A stretch of 64,000 bases of DNA from Armatimonadota bacterium (GTDB lineage Bacteria; Armatimonadota; HRBIN16): assembly GCA_026003195.1 (NCBI GenBank), contig BPGU01000001.1, positions 434,001-498,000 on the forward strand, given 5' to 3'. The notes below the pieces were generated by a model. The model did not search any database and was not told the DNA's origin. It saw only the letters and a list, made by a program, of their open reading frames with translations. Shown here in pieces: positions 22,855 to 31,357 of the stretch. Position 1 is the stretch's first letter, and each line of letters starts with the position of its first letter. Made by a program: the position numbers and the translations under genes.

Positions 22855-24675
22855 TTACTTTCGAATATGCTTGCGCTTGGCGCGGTCAATGCCGGCGTCG
22901 CGTTTCTTCTCATCCAGATGCCATAGCCCACCACGCAGGTAGAACGCCTGGAACGCGCTTAACACTGAAGCCACCCTTCTGCGCCGGGTGCGTCGGATGA
23001 CATTGACCTCGCCGAGAACGCTCAGGAACTCCATGCCTCCGCGGTGTGTGCTGAGAATCTCACAGATGATGTCGAAGGTGGAGTAGCTCTGAGCCATACG
23101 GGTGCTCATATCCAGCAGCTCTTCGTAGCGCGTGCGGCTGATGTGCACGCGCTGGTCCAGCGTATCTTCCCAGCGCACCTTGAAGACGAACGGGTCCTCC
23201 GTGCGGGTGAGGGTAAAGACCAGCCCCGACACCGCCTCGCGCGTGGCGTACCATTCCAGCAAGCCGTAGATGAGCCGGACGCTCTGGTTCACATACACTT
23301 CGGTATAGCGCTCACCTGTGGTCTCGTCGATAAAAGTCACCTGCTGGAGGGCTGGCTCTTTCAGGAAGAAGCCAGCAGGTATCTGGCAGAGCGGGAAGGT
23401 GCCAATCTCCTTGTGGCGTGCCTTGACCACGCACTGTACGCTCTCGGGCACCGGAAAGATGGTGACCTCCTCCTCTTCGTCGCCCACGTCCTGCGCCACC
23501 GGGTCTTGAATATCGGAGCGCAGCGTACCGGAGAGCCCTTCGTCCTCCAGGTCAATCTCCAGGGCTTCGCCCTCTTCGGTATAGAACTGCACCTCTGGAA
23601 AGCGCAGGCTCTCAGGCACTTCGAACAGGTAGGCAGGCAGGTTCTGCGAGTTGACAAACCGCGTGCCGCCCAGCCATGTTACCCGTTCATCCTGCTTCAG
23701 GGACTGGATAATGGTCTGCAGGTCATTGGCGTACGTGGGGTCGCCGGGCGACAGGTCAAAGAATCGAAGCGCCAGATCATCTGCCGTCACCACCTTAGGA
23801 GACTGCAGCACATGGCGCACCATTTCTTCTACGTCCTCTACCGACAGCACCAGCGGCTCTGCCATCAACTGCGCCAGCACGCCTGCCATCTGTTTGGCTT
23901 GCGGACGTATCGCCTCTATCCATTGGGACGTCCACTCCGCCAGTGCCCAGTGCGTGACGGGTTCCAGTGCGTCGTTTTCCTGCAGAGGAAGTGCTATGAG
24001 CCCTTCCGCGTCTATCAGGCTCTGGTAAGCCTGCACCGCATCGAAGGTTTCGGGGTTCTTGTACCACTGCAGGAAAGCGACAAAACGCGCCGAGAGCGGA
24101 ACGCCCGCTGTGCGTAACAGGGCGATGACCGACTCTGGCGACCCATCGAACTTCGAGTGCTTTTGCAACAGCTTTTGTGCTTCCGCGAAGTCCACGTAGT
24201 TGTAGAAAGCAACGTCCTCTGGGGTGTTGTAATCGGTGCGCAGTAGCCACTCGCGCAGACCGATTCGGTTGTCCGGCAGGCGGAAAAAGTGTTCGGCGGA
24301 AAGGCGGTATGCCATGACCGCCATCGCCTCTGGAGTGCGGCGATACACTTCAGCAAGCAAGTAGGCAAGCGACTCCAGGGCGACGGGCTGCCCGACCTGG
24401 CGCAGGATGCGCTCTATCAGCGCGTACACGGGGCGAGTGGGATCCTCGTAGCGTATGGAGATCGTCCATCGCCGTTCCGTGGAGAGAAACAGGTCCGAGT
24501 TCGCTCCCAGTGTGTAGCGCAGCAGGTCCGTATCCAGAGAGAGTAGCCCACAGGCTTCCTGCAGCTCCGACATCTTCGCGGGCTCTCGGAAGCGCAGGAG
24601 CGCGTTTGCCACACTGGCACGCAGCAGCGCCTGGGCGAGTGTCTCTGCGCTAGGTAAAGTAACCGATTTGCTCAC
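22855..24675 (-). CDS. Large hypothetical protein upstream-coupled to rimO
   Basis: A 606-residue soluble protein of unrecognised family. The N-terminal part is helical and wHTH-like (ALLRFREPAKMSELQEACGL), with repeated helical segments through about residue 330. A strongly acidic patch (VGDEEEEVTIFP, about 395-406) precedes a beta-rich C-terminal third and a basic tail (RRTRRRRVAS, RAKRKHIRK). The ATG overlaps the rimO stop by four bases (ATGA), so it is translationally coupled behind rimO. No catalytic motif is seen. Nucleic acid or ribosome binding is possible from the charge pattern and context but unproven. Confidence 0.7.
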   Translation of the reverse strand: MSKSVTLPSAETLAQALLRASVANALLRFREPAKMSELQEACGLLSLDTDLLRYTLGANSDLFLSTERRWTISIRYEDPTRPVYALIERILRQVGQPVALESLAYLLAEVYRRTPEAMAVMAYRLSAEHFFRLPDNRIGLREWLLRTDYNTPEDVAFYNYVDFAEAQKLLQKHSKFDGSPESVIALLRTAGVPLSARFVAFLQWYKNPETFDAVQAYQSLIDAEGLIALPLQENDALEPVTHWALAEWTSQWIEAIRPQAKQMAGVLAQLMAEPLVLSVEDVEEMVRHVLQSPKVVTADDLALRFFDLSPGDPTYANDLQTIIQSLKQDERVTWLGGTRFVNSQNLPAYLFEVPESLRFPEVQFYTEEGEALEIDLEDEGLSGTLRSDIQDPVAQDVGDEEEEVTIFPVPESVQCVVKARHKEIGTFPLCQIPAGFFLKEPALQQVTFIDETTGERYTEVYVNQSVRLIYGLLEWYATREAVSGLVFTLTRTEDPFVFKVRWEDTLDQRVHISRTRYEELLDMSTRMAQSYSTFDIICEILSTHRGGMEFLSVLGEVNVIRRTRRRRVASVLSAFQAFYLRGGLWHLDEKKRDAGIDRAKRKHIRK

Positions 24676-26069
24676 GGTGAAACCTCCTTCTTATGCCCGA
24701 CAGAAACGGGCGGGTGAACAGTGCTTTCGGCTATCAGGTCGTAGGTGGTTGCATCAGTAATCGTTACTTTCACAAATGTTCCCGGTTGCAGGTTCCTTCC
24801 ACGTACCATCACCACGCCGTCCACCTCCGGGGCATCCCGGAACGAGCGGGCGATCCACATGTTGCTGTGGTCGGGGTGTGCCGCCTCTACCAGCACCTCC
24901 ATCTCGCGCCCGACCCATGTGCGGTTACGTTCCAGCGAGATGCGCGCTTGCAGACGCATGAGGCGGTCGTAGCGGCTTCGGGCGACGCGAGAGGGCACGC
25001 GGTTGGGCAGCTTTTCAGCAGGTGTGCCGTCCTCCGGTGAGAAGAGGAAGGCTCCTGCTCGGTCCAGCTGTACCTCTTCAAGGAATGAGAGCAGATTCTC
25101 GAAGTGTCCCTCTGTCTCGCCGGGAAAGCCTACGATAAAGGTGCTGCGCACGGTCATATCAGGATGTACTTCCCTGAGACGGCGTATCAGTTCTGTGTAT
25201 CGCTCTCTGCCGACCGGGCGCTTCATCGCGCGCAAAATCTCGTCGTCGGCATGCTGTAACGGCATGTCTACGTAGGGAAGCACGCCCGGCGTGTTCGCTA
25301 AAGCCTCCATGACCGGTTCGGTGAGGCGCGAGGGGTAGCAATAGAGCACGCGAATCCAACGGAACGCATGCATTGCGGACAGTTCGCGCAGCAGTTGGGG
25401 GAGCATCTGCTTTCCAGTGAGGTCTAAACCATATTGCGTTGTGTCCTGCGCAATGAGATTCACCTCCTGCACCCCACGCCCTGCAAGGTGCTCCGCTTCC
25501 GCCAGGACACGCTCTATCGGTTTGCTCACGTGCCCCCCGCGAAAGCTGGGAATAGCACAGAAGGTGCACTGGTGGTCGCAACCTTCGGAAATCTTGAGAT
25601 ATGCGCTCCAGGGAGCGGTGGAGAGCACACGTGTGCCTATTCGCGCCCACCGATGCTGAGGGGGTGTCTGCTCGACCACCATCTGGTCGGTAGACAGGGT
25701 ACGCTCCACCACTTCGTGAATGCGTGCCATCTGCCCAACGCCGATGAGAGCGTCTACCTCGGGTATCTGTTCCAGCAGTTTTTGCCCATATCGTTGCGAC
25801 AGACATCCGGCAACGATCACTTTCGCTCCTCGGCGTCGCTTCCAGCGCAGCGCATCGCGAATGGCAGAGAGAGATTCCTCCTTCGCACTGGCGATAAAAC
25901 CGCAGGTGTTGACGATAATGGCGTCAGCATGCGAGGCATCGGAGGTGAGCGTGTAGCCCTGCTCCGCCAGCACGCCCAGCATCTCTTCTGCATCCACCAC
26001 GTTTTTGGCGCAACCGAGATTGACGATTGCCACCGATGGGGATTTTCCGTTGGAACGACTCTTCGCCAT
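24672..26069 (-). CDS. rimO: Ribosomal protein S12 methylthiotransferase RimO
   Basis: A 465-residue radical-SAM methylthiotransferase that modifies an Asp of ribosomal protein S12. The N-terminal UPF0004 domain (VAIVNLGCAKNVVDAEEMLG; Cys ligands at NLGCAKN, NTCGF and VAGCLSQRYG) binds the auxiliary cluster. The radical-SAM motif is CDHQCTFCAIPSFRG, and a C-terminal TRAM domain is present. The GHHTR-type start was checked: ATG 26069 has GAGGAG just upstream. NLGCAKN rather than the MiaB-type sequence identifies RimO. It precedes the coupled 606-residue unknown. Confidence 0.95.
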   Translation of the reverse strand: MAKSRSNGKSPSVAIVNLGCAKNVVDAEEMLGVLAEQGYTLTSDASHADAIIVNTCGFIASAKEESLSAIRDALRWKRRRGAKVIVAGCLSQRYGQKLLEQIPEVDALIGVGQMARIHEVVERTLSTDQMVVEQTPPQHRWARIGTRVLSTAPWSAYLKISEGCDHQCTFCAIPSFRGGHVSKPIERVLAEAEHLAGRGVQEVNLIAQDTTQYGLDLTGKQMLPQLLRELSAMHAFRWIRVLYCYPSRLTEPVMEALANTPGVLPYVDMPLQHADDEILRAMKRPVGRERYTELIRRLREVHPDMTVRSTFIVGFPGETEGHFENLLSFLEEVQLDRAGAFLFSPEDGTPAEKLPNRVPSRVARSRYDRLMRLQARISLERNRTWVGREMEVLVEAAHPDHSNMWIARSFRDAPEVDGVVMVRGRNLQPGTFVKVTITDATTYDLIAESTVHPPVSVGHKKEVSP

Positions 26070-26160
26070 ACTCTCCTCACAAAAAAATCGCACTTGCGTG
26101 CGCACTTTAGTATACCATGTTCGCAGGCGACAGGTCAAAAAACGGGGGGAACCAACAGGC

Positions 26161-27489
26161 TCACTCGTTCTGCAATCGTTGCAACACGCGCTCCAGCTTC
26201 TGCAGGAACAGCCGAATGTCTTCTATCGTCACGCTCAGGTTGGGGCGCAGGCGGATGGTGTCGGTGCCCGCGCCGAGCAGCAGCAGGTCCTCTTCCTGCA
26301 GGGCTATCTCCATCAGTCGCTGGCGCATCTCCGCACGGCGCAGGCTGAACCCTTGATATAATCCCAGCCCACGCACGTTATAGACCAGCTCCGGATAACG
26401 TTGAGCGAGTGCGTTCAAACCCTCTACCAACACCGACGCTTTTTCGGGAACCTGCTCTATCAGTCGCTCCTCACGTACGATTTTCATCTCCTGCACGAAG
26501 CGCACCATATCCACCAGCGTGCCACCCCAGGTAGAATCCAGCACGCCTCGATCCTCCATCGGGTAAAGCATGTACACTACGCCGTTGCCCAGCTTCTTGG
26601 CAGTCGCTACCGCCTGCGGGGGATAGGGGAGGTCAAACTGGTCACAGGCGAAGAAGGCCCCTGTCTGACCGCCGGCGGTTTGCACCTCGTCGAAACCCAG
26701 ATACACGTCGTACCTGTATGCCAGCTCGCTCAGCCCGCGGAAGAACTCCGGCAACGCTACGCGGTGACCCCCTGCCCCCTGCAAAGGCTCCACGATGATG
26801 CCCACCACCTCGCCCTGATACCGCTGCAGAAAGTCCTCTACAATCTCCAAACTGCGCTGGGTACGAGCGCGGTTTTCGGACTCGGGCAGCGAGGTGTCCA
26901 TGGCAGGGAAAGGCACCTGAATGTTGCCCGGGATGAAGCCGTGGAAATCTTTCGTGACGATGGGATCGTGTGCCACCTGCGTCACATTCAGGGCGAACAC
27001 CGTGCGCCCATGAAACGCCTGGTCAAAGTAGATGAACCGCCTGGGGTTGGGCAGCCTGCCCTTCTTCAGCAGCTTATGGTGGTGCAGGTTGATAAGGTAC
27101 TTCATCATGTTCTCCACCGCCTCCGCGCCGGAGTTGACCGCATACACCTCCAGACGTGGGTTGCGCATACACTGGGGGGCGATTTCATAAAGCAGGCGAT
27201 AGTACTCCAGACACTCTGGCGTGAGGAAGTCGGGATTGGCAACCTTGTTGTTGGCGGCGCGAGCGAGCTTCTTCAGGTATTCGGGCTCGTACAGGCGCGG
27301 GTGGTTGTGCCCGATCAGCTTGGAGGCGTAATAGCCTGCCCAGTCGAACACGCGCTGACCGTCTACGGTCGCCAGCCACATGCCTTCGCTTTTCTCCAGG
27401 TCGATCACGAAAGGCTTCGGCTCGGCAATCACGTAGTGCGTCAGTTCTTCCAGCATCTGCTGGCTCAAGGCTCCCGGGTACTTGCGCAT
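26161..27489 (-). CDS. Class III aminotransferase, probable L-lysine 6-aminotransferase
   Basis: A 442-residue PLP-dependent aminotransferase. It has the class III landmarks VNSGAEAVENMMKYL, FHGRTVFALNVTQ, the Asp motif YLGFDEVQTAGGQTG, and the Schiff-base Lys in ATAKKLGNG. The N-terminal region (DWAGYYASKLIGHNHPRL) and length fit lysine epsilon-aminotransferases (Lat), which convert lysine to the piperideine-6-carboxylate precursor. Ornithine or other omega-aminotransferase activity is possible. The ATG at 27489 has AGGATAGG upstream. It sits 92 bases upstream of rimO on the same strand. Confidence 0.85.
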   Translation of the reverse strand: MRKYPGALSQQMLEELTHYVIAEPKPFVIDLEKSEGMWLATVDGQRVFDWAGYYASKLIGHNHPRLYEPEYLKKLARAANNKVANPDFLTPECLEYYRLLYEIAPQCMRNPRLEVYAVNSGAEAVENMMKYLINLHHHKLLKKGRLPNPRRFIYFDQAFHGRTVFALNVTQVAHDPIVTKDFHGFIPGNIQVPFPAMDTSLPESENRARTQRSLEIVEDFLQRYQGEVVGIIVEPLQGAGGHRVALPEFFRGLSELAYRYDVYLGFDEVQTAGGQTGAFFACDQFDLPYPPQAVATAKKLGNGVVYMLYPMEDRGVLDSTWGGTLVDMVRFVQEMKIVREERLIEQVPEKASVLVEGLNALAQRYPELVYNVRGLGLYQGFSLRRAEMRQRLMEIALQEEDLLLLGAGTDTIRLRPNLSVTIEDIRLFLQKLERVLQRLQNE

Positions 27490-27654
27490 GTCAGCCTATC
27501 CTGCCTGCGTGATGGAAGAGAGCATATACATCATATCATAAGAAGGCACGAACTGCCACTGGCAAACAGGACAACCGCCAGAGGAAACAGCGTCTGCCTG
27601 TGGAATCTGTTTTCCATCCTTTCGTGAGGTCTACCTATGTGGGCACTGTAGAGC

Positions 27655-29826
27655 ATGGTGATGATTCTGGTTCTGGCAGTCGCGGGCACATTCGCTCAGC
27701 AGTCTGTGCCGGAGGACTTTCCCCGTTTTCAGGTGCCGGGACAGGAGAAGCCGCTGGACACCCTGCGACGCCTGTTCTGGTTGCACTATCCGGGCGCAGG
27801 ACCGAAAGCCACCTTGTGGGATGAATGGCTGTCGCTGGCGTCGCTGTGGCCCGCGGTGGAGACGAACGGGTATGCCGACTCCTTCCGTCAGCAGTGGAGG
27901 CAAGTGCTGGGCGCGCGTGTTCTGGACGCAGAGGGATATGTGGCTACCCACCAGCACGCTTCCATCGCCCACCCGCTGGGCTGGCCCTTTCCCTTCTGGA
28001 ATCAGGGCAGACGCACCGCGGGCTGGCACTTCTCGTTCAAGGATACGGTGGGACCCGGCTGGCGCCCCGATACGCTGAGCACCCCTGAGGGATGGGAGCT
28101 CTCTGGAGCCGAAAACGCTGGAGTCACGGAAGAGGGCTGGCTCGTCCGCCTGACGGGTGCGAATGCCTCGGTGACCGCTCCTGCCTGCGACGTAGACCCC
28201 TATGAGGCGCCGTTCCTGCAACTGCGCTGGAAGGGGAAGGGCATCGAGGATGCCCAGCCGTACATCGAGTGGGCAACGCGCGAGCAGCCCGGCTTCTCGC
28301 CGGAACGTCGCTTCTACTTCAGTCCCCACACAGGTGATGTTATCCATCATGAGGCGATACCTGTCTACCGTCATCCCCTGTGGAAGGGTGACATCACGCG
28401 CCTGCGCATCGGCTTCGGCAACCCCAAACCGGGCGGCGAGGTGGTGATTCAGGCGTTCTTTACCCAGTACGACACCCGCCATAACATCAATGCGCAAAAC
28501 TTTGTGCGGGGGTGTGCTACCTACTTCTGGTGGACGCGCGACCTCAACTTCCTGCGACAAAACATCAACCGCATGCGTCTCGCCATGCGTTACCTGATGA
28601 CCGAGCACCGCACCCTGCAAGAGAAGGTCGTGGACACCCCATGGGTGGGGCATGAGGGACGTAGCGGTGTGCGCTACACACCCGACGGCAAGAAGCAGAT
28701 AGTACATGGAAGCGGTGTAGGTAATAACTACTGGGACCTGCTGCCGTTTGGCGCAAAGGATGTGTACGCTACCATCCATTACTACGATGCCCTGCGCAAG
28801 ATGGCACAGATTGAGACCGAAATCCTGCGCAATCCCGGTTGGAATATACCTCGTGGCGTGTACGCGCTGGAGCCCCAGCAATTGCTGAGACATGCCGAAG
28901 AGGTGAAGCGGACGGGCAACCGCCTCTTCTGGAACCCACAGACCCGACGCTTCGCCCCCATCGACGCCGATGGCAAGATGCACGACTACGGTTTCACCTT
29001 CCTGAACCTCGAGGCAGTGGCTTACGATTTCGCCACGCCCGAACATGCGCAGGACATCCTCCGCTGGATCAGTGGGGAGCGCGTCGTGGGAGGTGACACC
29101 GCGCAGGGCAAGGACATCTATTTCTGGCGATTTGCCCCACGCGCCACCACCAAACGCAATATCGACTACTACTTCTGGGCATGGAGTGCGCCGGAGAGCA
29201 TCGCTTTTGGCGACCAGGTGCAGGACGGTGGTGCGGTGCTGGGTTTTTCCTACTATGACCTGATGGCGCGGCTGAAGGTGCGCGGGCCCGATGATGCATG
29301 GAACCGCCTGCAAGAGATCCTGCGCTGGTTCGAGGAGGTGGAGCAGGCGGGTGGTTACCGCAAGTACTACGATGGCTCTCGCCCGGGCACATTACAGGGA
29401 GGGGGCACCGCAGGTGGTCTCGGACTGGATATGGAGTTCTTCGAGAGTGTGCTGGTGCCGCAGGTGATGCTCTACGGCTTCCTCGGTTTCCAGCCAATGG
29501 GCGACGGTTTTGCCATAGACCCCAAGCTGCCCACGCGCTGGCAATCGCTTCGTATAGACCGCATCCGCTGGCAGAGGCTCACGCTGGCTATCACGGTGAC
29601 GCCGGAGACTATCCGCATCGAAAAAGAGGGAGAGGGTGAAGAGGCACCACTTGTTCGGTTACCTTCTGGGGACTGGAGGGCTATTGGCAAAACGGCAAGA
29701 GGGGATCTGCGTGGGGTGAATCTGCAGAGAGCAACTCCCGAGCTGTATCGCCTGGAGTGGCAGGGCTTGCAGGAAGTGGTGCTGGAGCTTCGCAACCGAT
29801 CAACGAGGAGGAGCACAGAAAAATGA
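27655..29826 (+). CDS. Exported six-hairpin glycosidase-like protein
   Basis: A 723-residue protein. A short hydrophobic N-terminus (MVMILVLAVAGTFAQ) suggests a signal peptide. A beta-rich region (about residues 100-240) is followed by an alpha/alpha-barrel with DLNFLRQNINRMRLAMRYLM, HGSGVGNNYWDLLPFGAKD, DYYFWAWSAPESIAFGDQVQ and GGTAGGLGLDMEFFES, a pattern of six-hairpin glycosidases such as amylo-glucosidase-like families. The start is uncertain; no good ribosome binding site precedes ATG 27655. The stop overlaps the next gene's ATG (ATGA). The long minus-strand frame over it has no codon logic and is a shadow. The substrate is unknown. Confidence 0.75.
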   Translation: MVMILVLAVAGTFAQQSVPEDFPRFQVPGQEKPLDTLRRLFWLHYPGAGPKATLWDEWLSLASLWPAVETNGYADSFRQQWRQVLGARVLDAEGYVATHQHASIAHPLGWPFPFWNQGRRTAGWHFSFKDTVGPGWRPDTLSTPEGWELSGAENAGVTEEGWLVRLTGANASVTAPACDVDPYEAPFLQLRWKGKGIEDAQPYIEWATREQPGFSPERRFYFSPHTGDVIHHEAIPVYRHPLWKGDITRLRIGFGNPKPGGEVVIQAFFTQYDTRHNINAQNFVRGCATYFWWTRDLNFLRQNINRMRLAMRYLMTEHRTLQEKVVDTPWVGHEGRSGVRYTPDGKKQIVHGSGVGNNYWDLLPFGAKDVYATIHYYDALRKMAQIETEILRNPGWNIPRGVYALEPQQLLRHAEEVKRTGNRLFWNPQTRRFAPIDADGKMHDYGFTFLNLEAVAYDFATPEHAQDILRWISGERVVGGDTAQGKDIYFWRFAPRATTKRNIDYYFWAWSAPESIAFGDQVQDGGAVLGFSYYDLMARLKVRGPDDAWNRLQEILRWFEEVEQAGGYRKYYDGSRPGTLQGGGTAGGLGLDMEFFESVLVPQVMLYGFLGFQPMGDGFAIDPKLPTRWQSLRIDRIRWQRLTLAITVTPETIRIEKEGEGEEAPLVRLPSGDWRAIGKTARGDLRGVNLQRATPELYRLEWQGLQEVVLELRNRSTRRSTEK

Positions 29827-31298
29827 AACCGATAACCCTTTCTTTGGAAGAGTACCGCGACAAAGTGTACGCCTGCTGGATGGGCAAGAACATCGGGGGC
29901 ACGCTGGGCGCGCCCTATGAGGGGCAGAAAAAACTGCACTCGCTTACCTTTTATGACCCCGTGCCCGATAAGGCGTCTGCCAATGACGACCTGGATTTTC
30001 AACTGGTCTGGCTGGAGATGTTGCGTGAACGGGGGGTACAGCCGACGCTGAGCGACTTTGTGGACTACTGGAGCAAACACCTTGCTTCTTACCCGTGGAA
30101 CGAGTACGGCTTCTGTATGCGCAACATCTCGCGCGGCTTGCGCCCTCCGATTTCGGGGTGCTTCGAGAACTACTACATCGACGAGATGGGTTCGCCGATA
30201 CGCAGTGAAATCTGGGCATGTGTGGCTCCGGGTGACCCGCAGCTGGCAGCGTCGCTGGCGTGGATGGACTCGGCGATGGACCACGCGGGCGGCGAAGGAA
30301 CTTACGGCGAGATGTTCTGGGCGGCGGTGGAGAGCGCGGCGTTCGTCCTCTCCGACCCGCACACGCTTATCCGCATCGGGTTATCCATGATCCCCGTATG
30401 GTGTCGCATTTCGCGCGTGATTCGCGAGGCGGTATGGTGCTACGACAACGGGGTGCCCTGGCAGGAGGCACGCGAGCGCATCCTGTTCAACTTCGGGCAC
30501 AATCAGCCCTGTCACGCCGTGCAGAATCACGGTTTCACGGTGCTCGGCTGGTTGTACGGTAAGGACTACGGAGACAAGCTGTGCACCGCGGTCAACTGCG
30601 GTTATGACACCGACTGCACGGGCGCGACGCTCGGTTCGTTGCTGGGCATTCTGGGCGGTACGAAGGGCATCCCGCAAGAGTGGATAAAGCCTATCGGCGA
30701 CGCCATCGTGTTGCACCCGTACACGCGCGGTCTGGACGCCCCCAAAACGATTGGGGAATTGACAGAGCGTACGGTAGAGGTGGGGAAGAAGATGCTGGAA
30801 GCGCGCTCGGACAGCGCAGGACTGGGCGATTCCACCCGCTTGCCCGATAACCTGCTTTCCCTGCTGTTCCGCAACGAGCGGGCACTGCTGGCGCTCAGTC
30901 GTGACCCACAATCCGCTATTGTGCACACGAAGGGCTACGATATCGCCCTGCACTACAACGGTGAGCCGGTACTGCGCCCCGGCGTTGAGAAAATCATCGG
31001 CGTGTCCGTGAAGAAGGAAGATACGCTGGTGCCTGCCAGCGTGACCATCCGGGTGCCAGCAGGCTGGCGTGTTCAGCCTGTCCGGGAGCTACTGGGACAG
31101 TATCGCTTCGCCGTGTACGCCAGCGAGGTGGCTGACCGCAATACCATAGAGGTGAGTGCGACGCTGGACGGTACGCTTTTGAACGCCTCGTTCACGATGC
31201 TCGGACCGGGTGAAGCGAAGGGCTATCCTGCCGGTCAAAACGTGCCTACCTGCCCGCGGTGTCATGCGCGGGTGGAGGCGTGTATTTGCGAGAAGTAG
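29823..31298 (+). CDS. ADP-ribosylglycohydrolase-family protein with a zinc-knuckle tail
   Basis: A 491-residue protein of the DraG/crystallin J1 fold (about residues 10-300): WMGKNIGGTLGAPYEG at the start, NDDLDFQLVW with metal-binding Asp residues, and the C-terminal metal motif YDTDCTGATLGSLLG (usual DTDT is here DTDC). A beta-sandwich-like region follows (about 370-465), and the end carries CPRCHARVEACIC, a small zinc-knuckle-like motif. The ATG overlaps the glycosidase stop, so the pair is coupled. Context suggests a glycoside or glycoconjugate substrate rather than protein ADP-ribose, but this is inference. A terminator follows. Confidence 0.85.
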   Translation: MKPITLSLEEYRDKVYACWMGKNIGGTLGAPYEGQKKLHSLTFYDPVPDKASANDDLDFQLVWLEMLRERGVQPTLSDFVDYWSKHLASYPWNEYGFCMRNISRGLRPPISGCFENYYIDEMGSPIRSEIWACVAPGDPQLAASLAWMDSAMDHAGGEGTYGEMFWAAVESAAFVLSDPHTLIRIGLSMIPVWCRISRVIREAVWCYDNGVPWQEARERILFNFGHNQPCHAVQNHGFTVLGWLYGKDYGDKLCTAVNCGYDTDCTGATLGSLLGILGGTKGIPQEWIKPIGDAIVLHPYTRGLDAPKTIGELTERTVEVGKKMLEARSDSAGLGDSTRLPDNLLSLLFRNERALLALSRDPQSAIVHTKGYDIALHYNGEPVLRPGVEKIIGVSVKKEDTLVPASVTIRVPAGWRVQPVRELLGQYRFAVYASEVADRNTIEVSATLDGTLLNASFTMLGPGEAKGYPAGQNVPTCPRCHARVEACICEK

Positions 31299-31309
31299 CT
31301 CTTACCGAC

Positions 31310-31344
31310 AGCCCCTCTCCCGAATCTTCAGGAGAGGGGCTTTG
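31310..31344 (+). terminator. Terminator after the ADP-ribosylglycohydrolase-family gene
   Basis: An 11-bp stem (AGCCCCTCTCC / GGAGAGGGGCT) with a 10-base loop and TTTG after it, 11 bases past the stop, before the convergent rtcB. Confidence 0.65.
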
Positions 31345-31357
31345 ACAGATTCCTGAC

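Noticed and set aside
23044-24117. 357-codon frame on the plus strand
   Set aside because: Antisense shadow of the 606-residue gene coupled to rimO; no motif or ribosome binding site.
26401-27627. 408-codon frame on the plus strand
   Set aside because: Antisense shadow of the aminotransferase, which has clear PLP motifs.
27631-29313. 560-codon frame on the minus strand
   Set aside because: It lies opposite the glycosidase-like gene, has no recognisable motif or ribosome binding site, and reflects high GC content.
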